The notes below the pieces were generated by a model. That model did not search any database, was not told the origin of the DNA, and was given only the letters and a program-made list of their open reading frames with translations. From NCBI GenBank assembly GCA_019637195.1, contig JAHBWA010000069.1, positions 1-44,860 of the forward strand: 44,860 bases of DNA, in the 5' to 3' direction. The number at the start of each line of letters is the position of its first letter. Positions within the stretch are counted from its first letter, which is position 1. The position numbers were made by a program, and so were the translations under genes. Below are positions 17,211 through 26,351 of this stretch, piece after piece. Source of the DNA: Labilithrix sp. (GTDB taxonomy: Bacteria > Myxococcota_A > Polyangia > Polyangiales > Polyangiaceae).

Positions 17211-17866
17211 GTGGCGTCACCTTCTCTGCGCGGGCGCCCGGCGGGGGGCGCTCGTCGGCGATTCGCGCGCTCGTCGAGCGCTCGCATCTTCTCGGCGAGC
17301 TGCGCGCGCGCGCGGCTCAAGCGCTGGCGCATCGCCTCCCGCGTCACGCCCAGGATCGTCGCGACCTCGTCGTGCGGCAGGTCCTCGACGCCGACGAGCA
17401 GGAGCACCTCGCGCGAGCCGACGGGCAAGGCCTGGAGGGCCGCCTCGAGGAGCGCGATCGCGTTGGCGCGCTCGTGCTCCTCGTCGGGCGTCGGCGTGGG
17501 CGAGACCGCGACGAGGGTGTCGAGGCCCATCGTCACGAGGCGCGAGAGATCGAGCATCGCCCAGCGCCGGTGGCTCACGAATGCGTTGCGCGCGATCGTG
17601 AAGACCAACGGTCCGAGCCGCGTGTCCTCGCGCAGGCCGGGCGCGGCCTTGGCGAGCTTCACCCACGTCTCCTGAGCCAGGTCCTCGGCGGTGTCGCGCC
17701 GTCCGGACAGGCGAAGGAGGAACGAGAAGATCCGCGCGTGGTAGAGCGCGTAGACGCCGTCGAACGCCGCGACGTCGCCGCGACGGAGCCCGTCGACGAG
17801 GCGGGCGTCGCCCTCGCCACCGGTGAGCTCGTCCTTGGCGGCGGGTGCGGGCCCTCCCATCGTCAT
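17207..17866 (-). CDS. ECF-family RNA polymerase sigma factor
   Basis: 219 residues from the ATG at 17866; a second ATG at 17860 is equally possible. The frame stays open far upstream but is non-coding there. Region 2 (YHARIFSFLLRLSGRRDTAEDLAQETWVKL) and region 4 (LPVGSREVLLLVGVEDLPHDEVATILGVTREAMRQRLSRARAQL) are both clear, joined by a long acidic linker, and region 3 is absent, as in ECF sigma factors. It is coupled to the small membrane protein downstream and divergent from the membrane protein at 17985, which may be a target. Confidence 0.92.
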   Translation of the reverse strand: MTMGGPAPAAKDELTGGEGDARLVDGLRRGDVAAFDGVYALYHARIFSFLLRLSGRRDTAEDLAQETWVKLAKAAPGLREDTRLGPLVFTIARNAFVSHRRWAMLDLSRLVTMGLDTLVAVSPTPTPDEEHERANAIALLEAALQALPVGSREVLLLVGVEDLPHDEVATILGVTREAMRQRLSRARAQLAEKMRALDERANRRRAPPAGRPRREGDAT

Positions 17867-17984
17867 CAGGAACGCACGGGCTCGCCGAGCGTGACAACGA
17901 TTTCGCTCGGCACCCACCTCGCCGGGAAGGCGCTCGGCGCGAAAATGCCGCGTCACGCTGTCCGTCCTCGCGCGTCGTGAGGGC

Positions 17985-18356
17985 ATGTGGACATTGATTC
18001 GGAACGGCGGAGTCCCGCCGATGCTGTTCATTCTCCTCACGGGCCTCGTCGGCCTCGCCGCGGCCTTCCATTTCGCGCTTCGCGCCCGGAAGGAGAGCCT
18101 CGGCTTCATCAAGGGCATGGCGGTCGCCACGCTGTGCGGGACGCTCGCCGCGTCCTGCGCGGACGTCGGCGCCACGCTGTACGCGGCAGAGAAGTCCTTC
18201 GATAAGGGCGAGGGCTCGGAGCAGGCGATGCACCTCGTCGTCGAGGGCCTCGCCGAGTCGACCAGCCCGGGGATCCTCGGCTTCTCGTTCCTCGCGCTCA
18301 GCGCGATGCTCGTCGCCGTCGGGCAGCGCCGGCTCGACGAGCGCACGGCCGCCTGA
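17985..18356 (+). CDS. Small membrane protein, MotA/TolQ/ExbB-like start
   Basis: 123 residues with three hydrophobic stretches: PPMLFILLTGLVGLAAAFHF, FIKGMAVATLCGTLAASCADVGATL and ILGFSFLALSAMLVAVG. The opening MWTLIRNGGVPP recalls short TolQ/ExbB-like proteins of myxobacteria. The 118-base gap to the divergent sigma gene is the only room for its promoter, so control by that sigma factor is plausible but unproven. Confidence 0.7.
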   Translation: MWTLIRNGGVPPMLFILLTGLVGLAAAFHFALRARKESLGFIKGMAVATLCGTLAASCADVGATLYAAEKSFDKGEGSEQAMHLVVEGLAESTSPGILGFSFLALSAMLVAVGQRRLDERTAA

Positions 18357-18493
18357 GCCGCGCCTGCGGACCCGGGGCGCGCGCGGGCTCGTGACGACAG
18401 CGCGGCCGCGGGGGCCGTCGCGCCGCCGGACGGGGCCGCGGGGCGGGCGCGCCAAACTCGCCCGGACCGAGCGCCTCGGGTTAGAAGCGAGGC

Positions 18494-19707
18494 GTGCGGA
18501 TCGTCTTCGCGCTCTCGGTCCTGGCGCTCCTCGGAGGTTGCAGCCGCGGCTCGACCTCCGGTGGCGCGCCCGAGGTGTCCGCGGTCGAGACGAGCGCCGC
18601 CAGCGTCGAGGTCGGCGGGCTTCGTCAGCGCCGCGGCCAGGCCTGGCCGTGCCCGTGGTCGAGAGCGGCGGCGCGGGGCCCCGCTCGCCTCCGGAGCCCG
18701 CGGGCGCGCGCCACGACGTGCCCGAGGGCACGCTCCGCAAGCAGCAGCGCACCGGGCGACGAAGGGGCGCGTCGCGGCGTTCGAGCCGGCGCTCGTCGGC
18801 GTGAAGCTGGGCGCGTTCGCCATCGACGTTGCCGTTCCCGAACAATCCCGGCCGCGGCCCCGTGCTCGTCCGCTCGCAGGGAGGCCGCGCGCGGATGTGC
18901 GCCGAGCGCGGCGCGCGGCTCTGCACCGAGCTCGAGTGGGAGCGGGCGTGCAAGGGCCCGACGACGATCAGCTTCGCGACCGGCCCGGTCTGGAACGACG
19001 CCTGCGTGCCGCGCGCCTTCGCGCTGCGCGTCCAGCTTCGGCGCTTGCGCGCAGATGACTATGCGGACGGACAGCTCTGCCGTCTGGAGGGGACGCCGCG
19101 AGCCCCGTCGTTCGCGGAGGGCCGGGCGGCGCGCGGCGGTGCGGCGCCCGCGCGGGCACGACGGCGGGCGACGCCCCCGCGCAGATGGCGTTCCGCTGCT
19201 GCCACGGAGCGCAATGACGTCGAGGTGGCGCCTGTCGCGTCGCGGCCGGCCTTCCGCAAGACCGATCTGTCCGCGGAAGGGCCTCGCGCGGATCTTCGCG
19301 GACATCCCCGAGCTGTCGCACGTCCGCGAGAACATCGCCTCACGGCGATCGAGGTGAAGGGCATCGTGTCGCGCGGAGCGCCGCGCGGTCGCTCCGAGGG
19401 CTGGGCGGCGGGGATCCACTTCGCGACCTCGCCGATCCTCTGGAGCCCGGAGACCGGCATAGAGCTCCTCGTCGCCACCGGGCGCGCGAAGAAGACCGGC
19501 TTCGTCGTCGCGCTCTGGACGCTGCCCGACGGCAAGTACCGCTTCGCGTCGTCGTTCCTCTTCCTCGACGACGCCGCGCCCGTGGCGCTCGCCTACGAGC
19601 CGTCGCGTCGCAAGGAGCTCCGCTGGTCGGCGTGCTGGGGCTGCGCCGGCGAGCAGGGCGCCGTGAGCCTCCGCGACGACGGTCGCGTCGTCATCGTCCA
19701 CTACTGA
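18494..19707 (+). pseudogene. Multiply frameshifted lipoprotein with FGE-like domain
   Basis: The gene starts convincingly as a lipoprotein at 18494 (VRIVFALSVLALLGGCSRG), but coherent protein then continues only by hopping among all three frames. The pieces in order are FVSAAARPG, then LAVPVVESGGAGPRSPPEP, then GVKLGAFAIDV, then PFPNNPGRGPV...ARLCTELEWERACKGP...VWNDACVP, then CASSFGACA, then DAPAQMAFRCCHGAQ, then GLARIFADIPELSHVREN. A long intact end follows (SPILWSPETGIELLVATGRAKK... to VVIVHY at 19707). RLCTELEWERACKGP and FRCC are FGE/SUMF1-domain landmarks. At least six frame changes in 1.2 kb make a decaying gene the simplest view; a local patch of poor sequence is the alternative. Confidence 0.75.
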
Positions 19708-19783
19708 CGCACGGCCTCGCCGGCTCACGCCGCACGTCGCCCGCGCCGCGCCCGCGCCGCGCACGTCACGCCGCGCCCGGCCG

Positions 19784-20908
19784 TCACGCCTGGACGCGGA
19801 AGGCGCCGAGCTCGAAGCGCTCGCCGTTCACGAGGACGTCGACATGGTGGACACCTGGGTTCGGCTTGCGCGTCGTGTGGACCGCGAGCGAGACGCTCTT
19901 GCCGAGCGCGGCGCGCCCCTTCGGCGCCAGGTCGAGCCGCGTGATCTTGAAGACCTTCGGGCTCGACTGGCCGCGCGCCTTGACGAAGTGGACGACGAGG
20001 TCGACGACGAGCGCCTGCGTCCGACTCGCGCCGCGGGCCGCCGCGATCTCGAAGTCGATGCGGACCTTGTCGCCGACCGCGACGCGCGCCGGTGAGAAGC
20101 GCGCGTTCGATACGGCGACCCGCGGCCGCTCGCCGAACCCGAGGACCTCGAGCGTCGGACGGTGACCGCGCTTCACCGACGAGCGGAGCGCGTGCTCGAC
20201 GAGCGCGCGCCGCTCCGGCGAGGCGGAGCGCAGCCACCGCCGCGCGATCGCCGCGACCCGATCGGGATCGCTCTTCGAGAGATCGTTGAGGTGATTGGCG
20301 ACCGAGCGGCGAACCGCCGAGGCCGGATCGTCCTTGAGCGCCTCGAGCAGCGGCAGGAGCCGCTCGGGCCGCTCGACGAGCCAGCGCACGCGCGTCGCCC
20401 AGGGGAGGAGCGGGCGCGTGCCCTCCGACACCAGGCGGCGCACGTGCGCGCTCGGGTCCGCCGCCCAGCGCTTCATGACCTCGAGCGTCTCGTCGGGGTA
20501 GCGCTCGAGGTAGCCGCGGATGCTGAACTCGCAGCTGAAGCGCTGCGTGATGGCGTGCTGGGCGCGCATCGACGTCTCGAAGTCGTCGAGGCCGAAGTCG
20601 CCGACGAACGTCGCGTGGGGGAGATAAAAGAACGGCGCCATCCCCGAGCTCTCGCCGTCGGGGACCGAGCTCATGGGGCCGAGCGAGCGGAGGAGGATCG
20701 CCACGGCCTCGCGGTACTCCGCCGGGAGGTGCGCGCGCATGGCCCGCGTGATGTGGCGGCTGCGCGCGAGCAGCTCCAGCCGCGCGAGCCCGCGCGTCGC
20801 GTCGCGGACGAAGGCGGCCTCGGGGAAGGCGGGGTGCGCGCTCGCGAGCGAGCGACCGAGCCGCGCGACGAGGGCGGGAGAGAAGAACTCCTTCAGGGGG
20901 TCGGCCAT
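19784..20908 (-). CDS. alkC: AlkC-like DNA alkylation repair glycosylase
   Basis: 374 residues from the ATG at 20908. The start MADPLKEFFSPALVARLGRSL with HPAFPEAAFVRDA and the HEAT-like helical repeats (about residues 60-260, e.g. WAADPSAHVRRLVSEGTRPLLPW, LKDDPASAVRRSVANHLNDLSK) match the DNA_alkylation/AlkC group. These enzymes excise 3-methyladenine-type lesions without base flipping. The last 110 residues are beta-rich (VAVSNARFSPARVAVGDKVRIDFEI) and would be the Ig-like C-terminal domain seen in AlkC. No obvious operon partner. Confidence 0.85.
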   Translation of the reverse strand: MADPLKEFFSPALVARLGRSLASAHPAFPEAAFVRDATRGLARLELLARSRHITRAMRAHLPAEYREAVAILLRSLGPMSSVPDGESSGMAPFFYLPHATFVGDFGLDDFETSMRAQHAITQRFSCEFSIRGYLERYPDETLEVMKRWAADPSAHVRRLVSEGTRPLLPWATRVRWLVERPERLLPLLEALKDDPASAVRRSVANHLNDLSKSDPDRVAAIARRWLRSASPERRALVEHALRSSVKRGHRPTLEVLGFGERPRVAVSNARFSPARVAVGDKVRIDFEIAAARGASRTQALVVDLVVHFVKARGQSSPKVFKITRLDLAPKGRAALGKSVSLAVHTTRKPNPGVHHVDVLVNGERFELGAFRVQA

Positions 20909-20997
20909 CGCGCTCGCTATAGGGCGCGTTCGGGCCGGACGTAAGGCGTTCTTCCGCGCGCTCAGGCTGACGGCGGGCGCCGGCGGCGGCGGCGCCG

Positions 20998-22026
20998 TCA
21001 GGGGAAGTAGAGCGTCGCGTCCTCGCCGTGCGCGGCGATCTTCGCGTCGACGATCGCGACGAAGGCGGCGATCCGCTCGGCGACGGCGGCCAGGGCCGGC
21101 GCCGCGAGCAGCGGGCGGCCGGGAGCCTCGTCGCCGAGGGCGGCCGCGAGGCGTGCCTCGTCGAGCGAGCGCGCCCTCGCGACGAAGCGCCGCGAGAAGC
21201 GCGTCGTGGCCTCGACCCGAGCCTGGTTCTCCGCGAGGCGCGCCTTCGGGGGCCCCGCCATGAACGCGGCGTCGTTGTCGATGTAGAGGACGAGCGAGCC
21301 TGCACGGTCGAGCCCGACGTTCTCCCCGCTGTAGCGGTCCCAGTTGCCGGTGACGAAATCGAAGGCGATGAGCGAGCTCGCCTGCCGCGCGAGATCGAGC
21401 TTGGCGGCCGGGATCTCGCCGCCCCCGAGCCACGCGCGCACCTCGCTCCGGAGCGGCTCTTTCTCGAGCGGCCAGAACGTCAGCCCGTCGATCCAGGGGA
21501 TGACGACGCCGTAGACCTTGCCGTCCTCGACGATCGCCTCGCTCGCGAAGAGCTTCGCGGCCTCCGGGGTCGCGGCCAGCGCGGCGCCCGCCGCGGCCGC
21601 GTCGAAGGCGCGGACGCACGCCGGCGGAACGTTCGGGAGCCCGAGCGCCTGCGCGAGGCGGTAGGCGGCGGCCTCGCCCCGGTAGCGGCCCTTCACGTTC
21701 CGGGCGTTCGGCTTCCACGCCGCCCTCTTGCCGTTCGACAGCTCGACCTTGAACACCACCGAGGTGTGCCCGATGCTCTTGCCGCTCCGCGGAGCGCTCT
21801 CGTCCTCGCAGCCGAACGCCCATGACGCCGGCGCCGCGCTCGCGTCGACGCCGCCTACGCGCCCGAGGCCGCGGGCGGGAGCCGCCGAGCTCGACGGGGC
21901 GGCGGACGCCGCGTCCTTTGCGCCCGTCGCGCCGCCGTCGGGCGAAGGGGCGGGGGGATCGGCGCGCTTGCCCTCGCAGGCGACGAGCGCCAGCGCGAGC
22001 GCTGCGGCGCTAGCTCGACGCGACAC
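20998..22026 (-). CDS. Lipoprotein with HipA/Fam20-like kinase fold
   Basis: 342 residues from a GTG. A lipoprotein signal (ASAAALALALVAC, Cys17) and a Pro/Ala/Ser linker lead into a domain starting near residue 85. GKRAAWKPN holds a candidate ATP-binding Lys, GRYRGEAAAYRLAQALGLPNVPP a helix with a conserved-looking Glu, and PWIDGL a hinge. FDFVTGNWDRYSGEN then LYIDNDAAF match the catalytic loop Asp/Asn and the DFG-equivalent Asp of HipA/PI3K/Fam20-type kinases. With a lipobox it should be outside the cytoplasm. The start overlaps the end of the hydrolase gene by 17 bases, implying an operon. The fold call is by motif only. Confidence 0.65.
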   Translation of the reverse strand: MSRRASAAALALALVACEGKRADPPAPSPDGGATGAKDAASAAPSSSAAPARGLGRVGGVDASAAPASWAFGCEDESAPRSGKSIGHTSVVFKVELSNGKRAAWKPNARNVKGRYRGEAAAYRLAQALGLPNVPPACVRAFDAAAAGAALAATPEAAKLFASEAIVEDGKVYGVVIPWIDGLTFWPLEKEPLRSEVRAWLGGGEIPAAKLDLARQASSLIAFDFVTGNWDRYSGENVGLDRAGSLVLYIDNDAAFMAGPPKARLAENQARVEATTRFSRRFVARARSLDEARLAAALGDEAPGRPLLAAPALAAVAERIAAFVAIVDAKIAAHGEDATLYFP

Positions 22027-22963
22027 GCTCGACGAAGGCGCGAATGCGCGCGCCGACGAGCTCGGGCTGCTCGATCGGAGCCACGTGGCTGCCCCCGGCG
22101 ACCATCAGGAGCTCGGCGTTCGGGATCCGCTCGGCCATCGACTCCGAGAGCGACGCCGGGGTGAACGTGTCCTTCTCGCCGGCGATCACGAGGACGGGCA
22201 CGTCGACCTCACCCAGCCACTCCTCCGCGCTGTGGTCGCCGGCGGAGCGCAGCATGCGGAGGAACATCGGGAAGTCTACGTGCGTCATGTGCTTGAGGTA
22301 CGGCAGCATGTCCTCGCGGCGCACGTGGCTCGGATCGACGTCCCGCGCCAGGAGCGCGGCCTTCAGCGCCATCTCCGGCGGGATGCGCGACCAGATGGCG
22401 CGGACGATGTCGGGCTGCTTGTCGACGATGTCCATCAGCTTCGGCAGGATCATGTCGAGGATGGGCACCCCGCGGAACGACTGGGTGACCTTCCCGTAGC
22501 TCCCGCAGATGAGGACGATGCCCTTGACGTTCTTCGGGTAGCGACGCCACTCCTCGAGCGCGACCTGGGTGCCCATCGAGTGGCCGACGATGACGCACGG
22601 CTTGTCGCCGAGGTCGTCGCGGACCGTCTTCAGGTCGACCGCGTGCGCGCCGATGTCGATCCGTGACTTGTCGACCGGCGCCCCGCTGCGTCCGTGCCCG
22701 CGGTAGTGCCAGTGGGCGACGTCGCAGACCTCGGCGAGCTCTCGCCACAGGTACTTCCAGATGAAGCCGTCGCAGAGGATGCCGTCGCAGAAGACGACCG
22801 ACACGCCGAGCCGATGCGCCGCGTCACGCGCGGGCATCGTCCGGATGAACAGCCGTGTGCCGTCCTCCGCTGCCACGGTGTGCTGCTCTTCACCCGGGTC
22901 GGGCGGCGGTGGCCGGCCCGACGGCGGCGGCGGCAGAGAGGGAGGACGTACGCTTTCGCTCAC
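22010..22963 (-). CDS. Alpha/beta hydrolase
   Basis: 317 residues with a disordered Pro-rich N-terminus (1-27) and a full alpha/beta hydrolase core. CDGILCDGFIWKY carries the oxyanion region, YRGHGRSG follows, VIVGHSMGTQ the nucleophile elbow Ser, VLVIAGEKDTFTP the acid Asp and GGSHVAPIEQP the His. There is no signal peptide. It is the first gene of a two-gene operon with the kinase-fold lipoprotein. Substrate unknown. Confidence 0.9.
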   Translation of the reverse strand: MSESVRPPSLPPPPSGRPPPPDPGEEQHTVAAEDGTRLFIRTMPARDAAHRLGVSVVFCDGILCDGFIWKYLWRELAEVCDVAHWHYRGHGRSGAPVDKSRIDIGAHAVDLKTVRDDLGDKPCVIVGHSMGTQVALEEWRRYPKNVKGIVLICGSYGKVTQSFRGVPILDMILPKLMDIVDKQPDIVRAIWSRIPPEMALKAALLARDVDPSHVRREDMLPYLKHMTHVDFPMFLRMLRSAGDHSAEEWLGEVDVPVLVIAGEKDTFTPASLSESMAERIPNAELLMVAGGSHVAPIEQPELVGARIRAFVERVASS

Positions 22964-23094
22964 GAGAGCTTCCAGCCCCGCGTGTGGGTACCGAGGTGTC
23001 GCAACGACATCGACGTTGAATCAAGCACGTACGCGGCCAGCGAGCGCCCCAGCTCGAGAGCGGGGCGCCCGGTCATCGCAGCGTACGTTCGAGC

Positions 23095-23334
23095 TCAGGC
23101 GTCGTCGTCGTCGTCGCCGCCGTCGACTTCGTTGACGCTCGGCAGCTTCTTGATTTCGAGGCGCGAGATCTTCCAGGCGCGCTGGACGACCCACGAGAGG
23201 GAGCGGTCGAGACGCGCGGCTTCCTCTTTGATCTCCTGAAGCATCGACTCGGGGAAGTAGAGGCTCTGCTTCCTCTTGTCGGTCTTGGAGCTCTCACTGC
23301 GGAGATTGCTGATCGAGTCCTTGTCGTTTGCCAA
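23095..23334 (-). CDS. TIGR04563-type small protein (ribbon-helix-helix-like)
   Basis: 79 residues. The start is a TTG at 23334, decided by a perfect AGGAGG seven bases upstream. KRKQSLYFPESMLQEIKEEAARLDRSLSWVVQRAW is the core of the TIGR04563 family, small proteins largely confined to Myxococcales. A strand followed by two helices resembles ribbon-helix-helix DNA-binding proteins. The C-terminus is acidic (DGGDDDDD). Divergent from the S41 protease gene. Confidence 0.82.
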   Translation of the reverse strand: MANDKDSISNLRSESSKTDKRKQSLYFPESMLQEIKEEAARLDRSLSWVVQRAWKISRLEIKKLPSVNEVDGGDDDDDA

Positions 23335-23549
23335 GGCAGGCCTCCTGTGGACGGTCAGGGCTCTGTTGGGCGCGTCGGTGACGTTATGAGCCCTCTTGCC
23401 CCGTGCACCGACAATGATCCACTTCTGCGGCGGATCCGTCCACAGGTTTCGTCGTGTTCGTTATCGTGAAGGTTTTGGTCCGCCCCGGCGCGCGCGCCGC
23501 GGGGCTCCGGGGCCGGCGTGGCGGCGCAAGAACGGATACGCTGGCGGCC

Positions 23550-25004
23550 GTGAAGCTGCTGCGCATCCTCTTCCCCACGCTGGGCGCGTTCGTCGGCGGC
23601 CTCGTCCTCGGCACCTACCGCGCCGAGGCGACGCCGGAGAACCAGAACCCGTACCAGTCCGTGAACCAGCTCGGGCGCGTCCTAGTCCAAGTCGAGAACC
23701 ACTACGTCGATCCGGTCGAGCGCGACAAGCTGCTCGAGGGCGCGATCAAGGGGATGGTCGAGAACCTCGATCCGCACTCGGCGTACCTGCCGCCGGAGGA
23801 GTGGCGCCAGTTCCAGAACGACACGGAGGGGAAGTTCGGCGGCGTCGGCCTCGAGGTCGACGGTCGCGGCGACAAGCTGATCGTCATCGCGCCGATCGAG
23901 GGCTCTCCCGCGCAGCGCGCCGGCATCAAGAGCGGCGACCAGATCGTCGCGGTCGACGGCGAGGACGTGCTCGGCCAGCCGCTCGACAAGGTCGTCAAGC
24001 GCATGCGCGGCGCCGCGGGCACCAAGGTGAAGATCACGATGCTCCGCGAGGTGAAGGGCGCGAAGCCGAAGGACCGCGAGGCGCGCGAGGCGAGAGAGCT
24101 GAAGGAAGAGGCCGCCGACGCCGGCGCCGCGGCCGACGCGGCGCCGCCCGAGCGCACCGGCCAGACGCTCACGTTCGAGCTGACGCGCGAGGTGATCCAC
24201 GTCTCGGCGGTGCTGCACAAGCTGCTCGACGGCAACGTCGGCTACCTGCGCATCAAGCAGTTCCAGGAGCGGACGCACGCCGAGCTGCTCGCCGCGACGT
24301 CGAAGATGCGCGCCGAGTCGAAGAACGGCGTCATCGCGGGCGTGCTGCTCGACGTGCGCAGCAACCCCGGCGGCCTCGTCGACGAGGCGACCGAGATCGC
24401 CGACGAGTTCCTCGCGACCGGCGGGATCTACTCGATGCGTCACCGAGGGCAGGTCATCGAGGACCTCAAGGCGCGGCCCGGCGGCGCGTTCGTCGACGTC
24501 CCGGTCGTCGTGCTCGTGAACGAGTGGAGCGCGAGCGCGAGCGAGCTGCTCGTGGGCGCGCTCCAGGACAACAAGCGCGCCACGGTCGTCGGCGTGGGGA
24601 CGTTCGGCAAGGGCAGCGTCCAGTCGATCCTGCCTTTGCCGAGCGGCGCGGGCCTCAAGCTCACGACGGCGCGGTACTACACGCCGAGCGGCCACGCGAT
24701 CCAGGCCGACGGCATCCACCCGGATGTCGTGCTCGAGCCCGGCACCCGCGCGCCGTCGGAGACGCCGAAGATCGTTCGCGAGCGCGACCTGCCCGGACAC
24801 CTCCCGGCCGAGGGCCCGCAAGGTGGCAGCGCGCCGCGCGACGGCGGCGGAGCCGTTCGTCTCGACGCCGGCGCCGACGACGTCGCCGGATCGATCGCGC
24901 GCGACATCCCCCAGGACCCGTCGACGGCGCCCGACGTCGTGCTGCGCGTCGGCTACCAGATGCTCCGGTCGCAGATGGCCGCGAAGGCGCCGCTGGCGAA
25001 GTAG
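23550..25004 (+). CDS. Carboxy-terminal processing protease (S41) with PDZ domain
   Basis: I start at the GTG at 23550, where VKLLRILFPTLGAFVGGLVLG forms a signal anchor; the 32 upstream codons look non-coding. 484 residues: a helical N-terminus (NYVDP-like ENHYVDPVERDKLLEGAIKGMV), a PDZ domain (about 85-170, FGGVGLEV...GIKSGDQIVAVDGED), then the S41 core. The core has LLDVRSNPGGL, EWSASASELLVGALQD (catalytic Ser near 329) and GTFGKGSVQ (catalytic Lys near 353). A charged Ala/Glu-rich insertion (about 170-205) separates PDZ from the protease. It cleaves periplasmic proteins near their C-termini. Confidence 0.92.
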   Translation: MKLLRILFPTLGAFVGGLVLGTYRAEATPENQNPYQSVNQLGRVLVQVENHYVDPVERDKLLEGAIKGMVENLDPHSAYLPPEEWRQFQNDTEGKFGGVGLEVDGRGDKLIVIAPIEGSPAQRAGIKSGDQIVAVDGEDVLGQPLDKVVKRMRGAAGTKVKITMLREVKGAKPKDREAREARELKEEAADAGAAADAAPPERTGQTLTFELTREVIHVSAVLHKLLDGNVGYLRIKQFQERTHAELLAATSKMRAESKNGVIAGVLLDVRSNPGGLVDEATEIADEFLATGGIYSMRHRGQVIEDLKARPGGAFVDVPVVVLVNEWSASASELLVGALQDNKRATVVGVGTFGKGSVQSILPLPSGAGLKLTTARYYTPSGHAIQADGIHPDVVLEPGTRAPSETPKIVRERDLPGHLPAEGPQGGSAPRDGGGAVRLDAGADDVAGSIARDIPQDPSTAPDVVLRVGYQMLRSQMAAKAPLAK

Positions 25005-25057
25005 CGCGCGCGTCCCCCGCGCCCGGGGAGGGGCGGGCGCGACCTATCCCCGCGCGG

Positions 25058-25444
25058 TCAGCTCGCGTCGTCGCGGAGGACGATCGCCGCGTGGACGAGC
25101 GGCATCAGCAGGATGAACGTCACGGCGACGAGCGCGAAGCTCACCCAGGTCCACTCGGCCGGCGCGCCGATCCGGAGCAGCGAGAACAGCATGACCGCGA
25201 TCCCCATGATCGCGTGCATGCGCGAGGGGGCGCGCCACACGAGGGCGCTGGTCGTCACGGCGAGCACGGCGCAGCCGACCGCGAGCACGCTCTTCCAGTT
25301 CCACGGGGCGTCGCTCCGGTAGAACCAGCCGATGAGGGCGAACCCCGTCAACGCGCTGAAGCAGAGCAGCGCAATCGACGCGAGGAACGCCGCTCGCCTG
25401 GAGACCTGATCTTCCACTTCGAGCCGGCGACCAGGATACATCAT
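25058..25444 (-). CDS. Four-helix integral membrane protein of unknown function
   Basis: 128 residues with four hydrophobic segments (FLASIALLCFSALTGFALIGWF; SVLAVGCAVLAVTTSALVW; MHAIMGIAVMLFSLLRIG; WVSFALVAVTFILLMPLVHAAIVL). Two adjacent ATGs (25444, 25441) are possible starts. It lies 51 bases downstream of the GT2 gene on the same strand and may be its membrane partner. I do not recognise the family. Confidence 0.7.
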   Translation of the reverse strand: MMYPGRRLEVEDQVSRRAAFLASIALLCFSALTGFALIGWFYRSDAPWNWKSVLAVGCAVLAVTTSALVWRAPSRMHAIMGIAVMLFSLLRIGAPAEWTWVSFALVAVTFILLMPLVHAAIVLRDDAS

Positions 25445-25495
25445 CGGGCGCGCCCCTTCACTCGCTGAAGGTTCGGCCAGGGCCGCACGGGGCGC

Positions 25496-26230
25496 TCAGC
25501 CCCGCACGCGAATGGCGTAGGTGAGCTTCAGGACGCTCTTCATGACGTTCGGGACGCGCTTGAAGAGGTTGATCGACGGCGGGCGCTTCTCGATCACGCG
25601 GACCGGGATCTCCTTCGTGCGCACGCCGCCGCGGTCGGCGCGGATGACGAGCTCGCTCGCGAACACGTCCTTGTCGACGAGGCACGAGCGGACGATGTCG
25701 AGCAGCGCGAGGCGGCGGAACGCCTTGAGCCCGTGCGTGTCCGTGCCGCGGAAGCCGAGTAGCACCTTGAGCATCGACGAGTACGCGATGCTCGCGACGT
25801 GGCGGATCGCCGGACGATCGTCCTCCGCGCCGTGCGCGAGCTTCGAGCCGATGACGAGGTCGGCCTCGCCGCTCTCGAGGATGTCGACGGCGCGGCGGTG
25901 GAAGTCGACGTCGCAGAGGTCGATCTCGTCGCAGATGACGAGCTCGCCGCGCGACAGCAAGATGCCTTGCTTGAGGGCCTTGCCGTAGTTCGGCTCGCCC
26001 ATGCTGATGATCTTCACCTGCCCGTCGTCGGCGTCGCCGTATTTCTCGGCGAGCTCGCGGCCGATCTCGATCGTCCGATCTTTCGAGCCGTTCTCCGCGA
26101 GGATGATCTCGTACGACCACCCGAGCGGTTTCAGCCGCTCGCGCACGTCCACGATCGCGGCGTGGAGGATCGCTTCTTCGTTGTAGATGGGAATGACGAT
26201 CGAGATGCGCGGTGCGTCGGACGTGGTCAT
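25496..26230 (-). CDS. Family 2 glycosyltransferase, dolichyl-phosphate-mannose-synthase-like
   Basis: 244 residues; GGGGAGGAGCG precedes the ATG at 26230. The GT-A fold is clear: ISIVIPIYNEEAILH at the N-terminus, EIILAENGSKDRTIEIG, GKALKQGILLSRGELVICDEIDLCDV with acidic metal-binding residues, and DTHGLKAFRRL, the DPM1/GtrB-type acceptor region. There are no transmembrane helices, so it acts at the cytoplasmic face, probably transferring a sugar to a polyprenyl phosphate. Probable operon with the membrane protein downstream. Confidence 0.88.
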   Translation of the reverse strand: MTTSDAPRISIVIPIYNEEAILHAAIVDVRERLKPLGWSYEIILAENGSKDRTIEIGRELAEKYGDADDGQVKIISMGEPNYGKALKQGILLSRGELVICDEIDLCDVDFHRRAVDILESGEADLVIGSKLAHGAEDDRPAIRHVASIAYSSMLKVLLGFRGTDTHGLKAFRRLALLDIVRSCLVDKDVFASELVIRADRGGVRTKEIPVRVIEKRPPSINLFKRVPNVMKSVLKLTYAIRVRG

Positions 26231-26351
26231 GGATCGCTCCTCCCCACGGAAGAACAGGGAAGCGGAAGGAGATGGAAGGAGAAAGCGGAGGCGTCCCTTT
26301 TAGTACGGGCGAGGTAGCGCCGCCAAGTCGCCTCTACTAGGGTCGGCGCCC

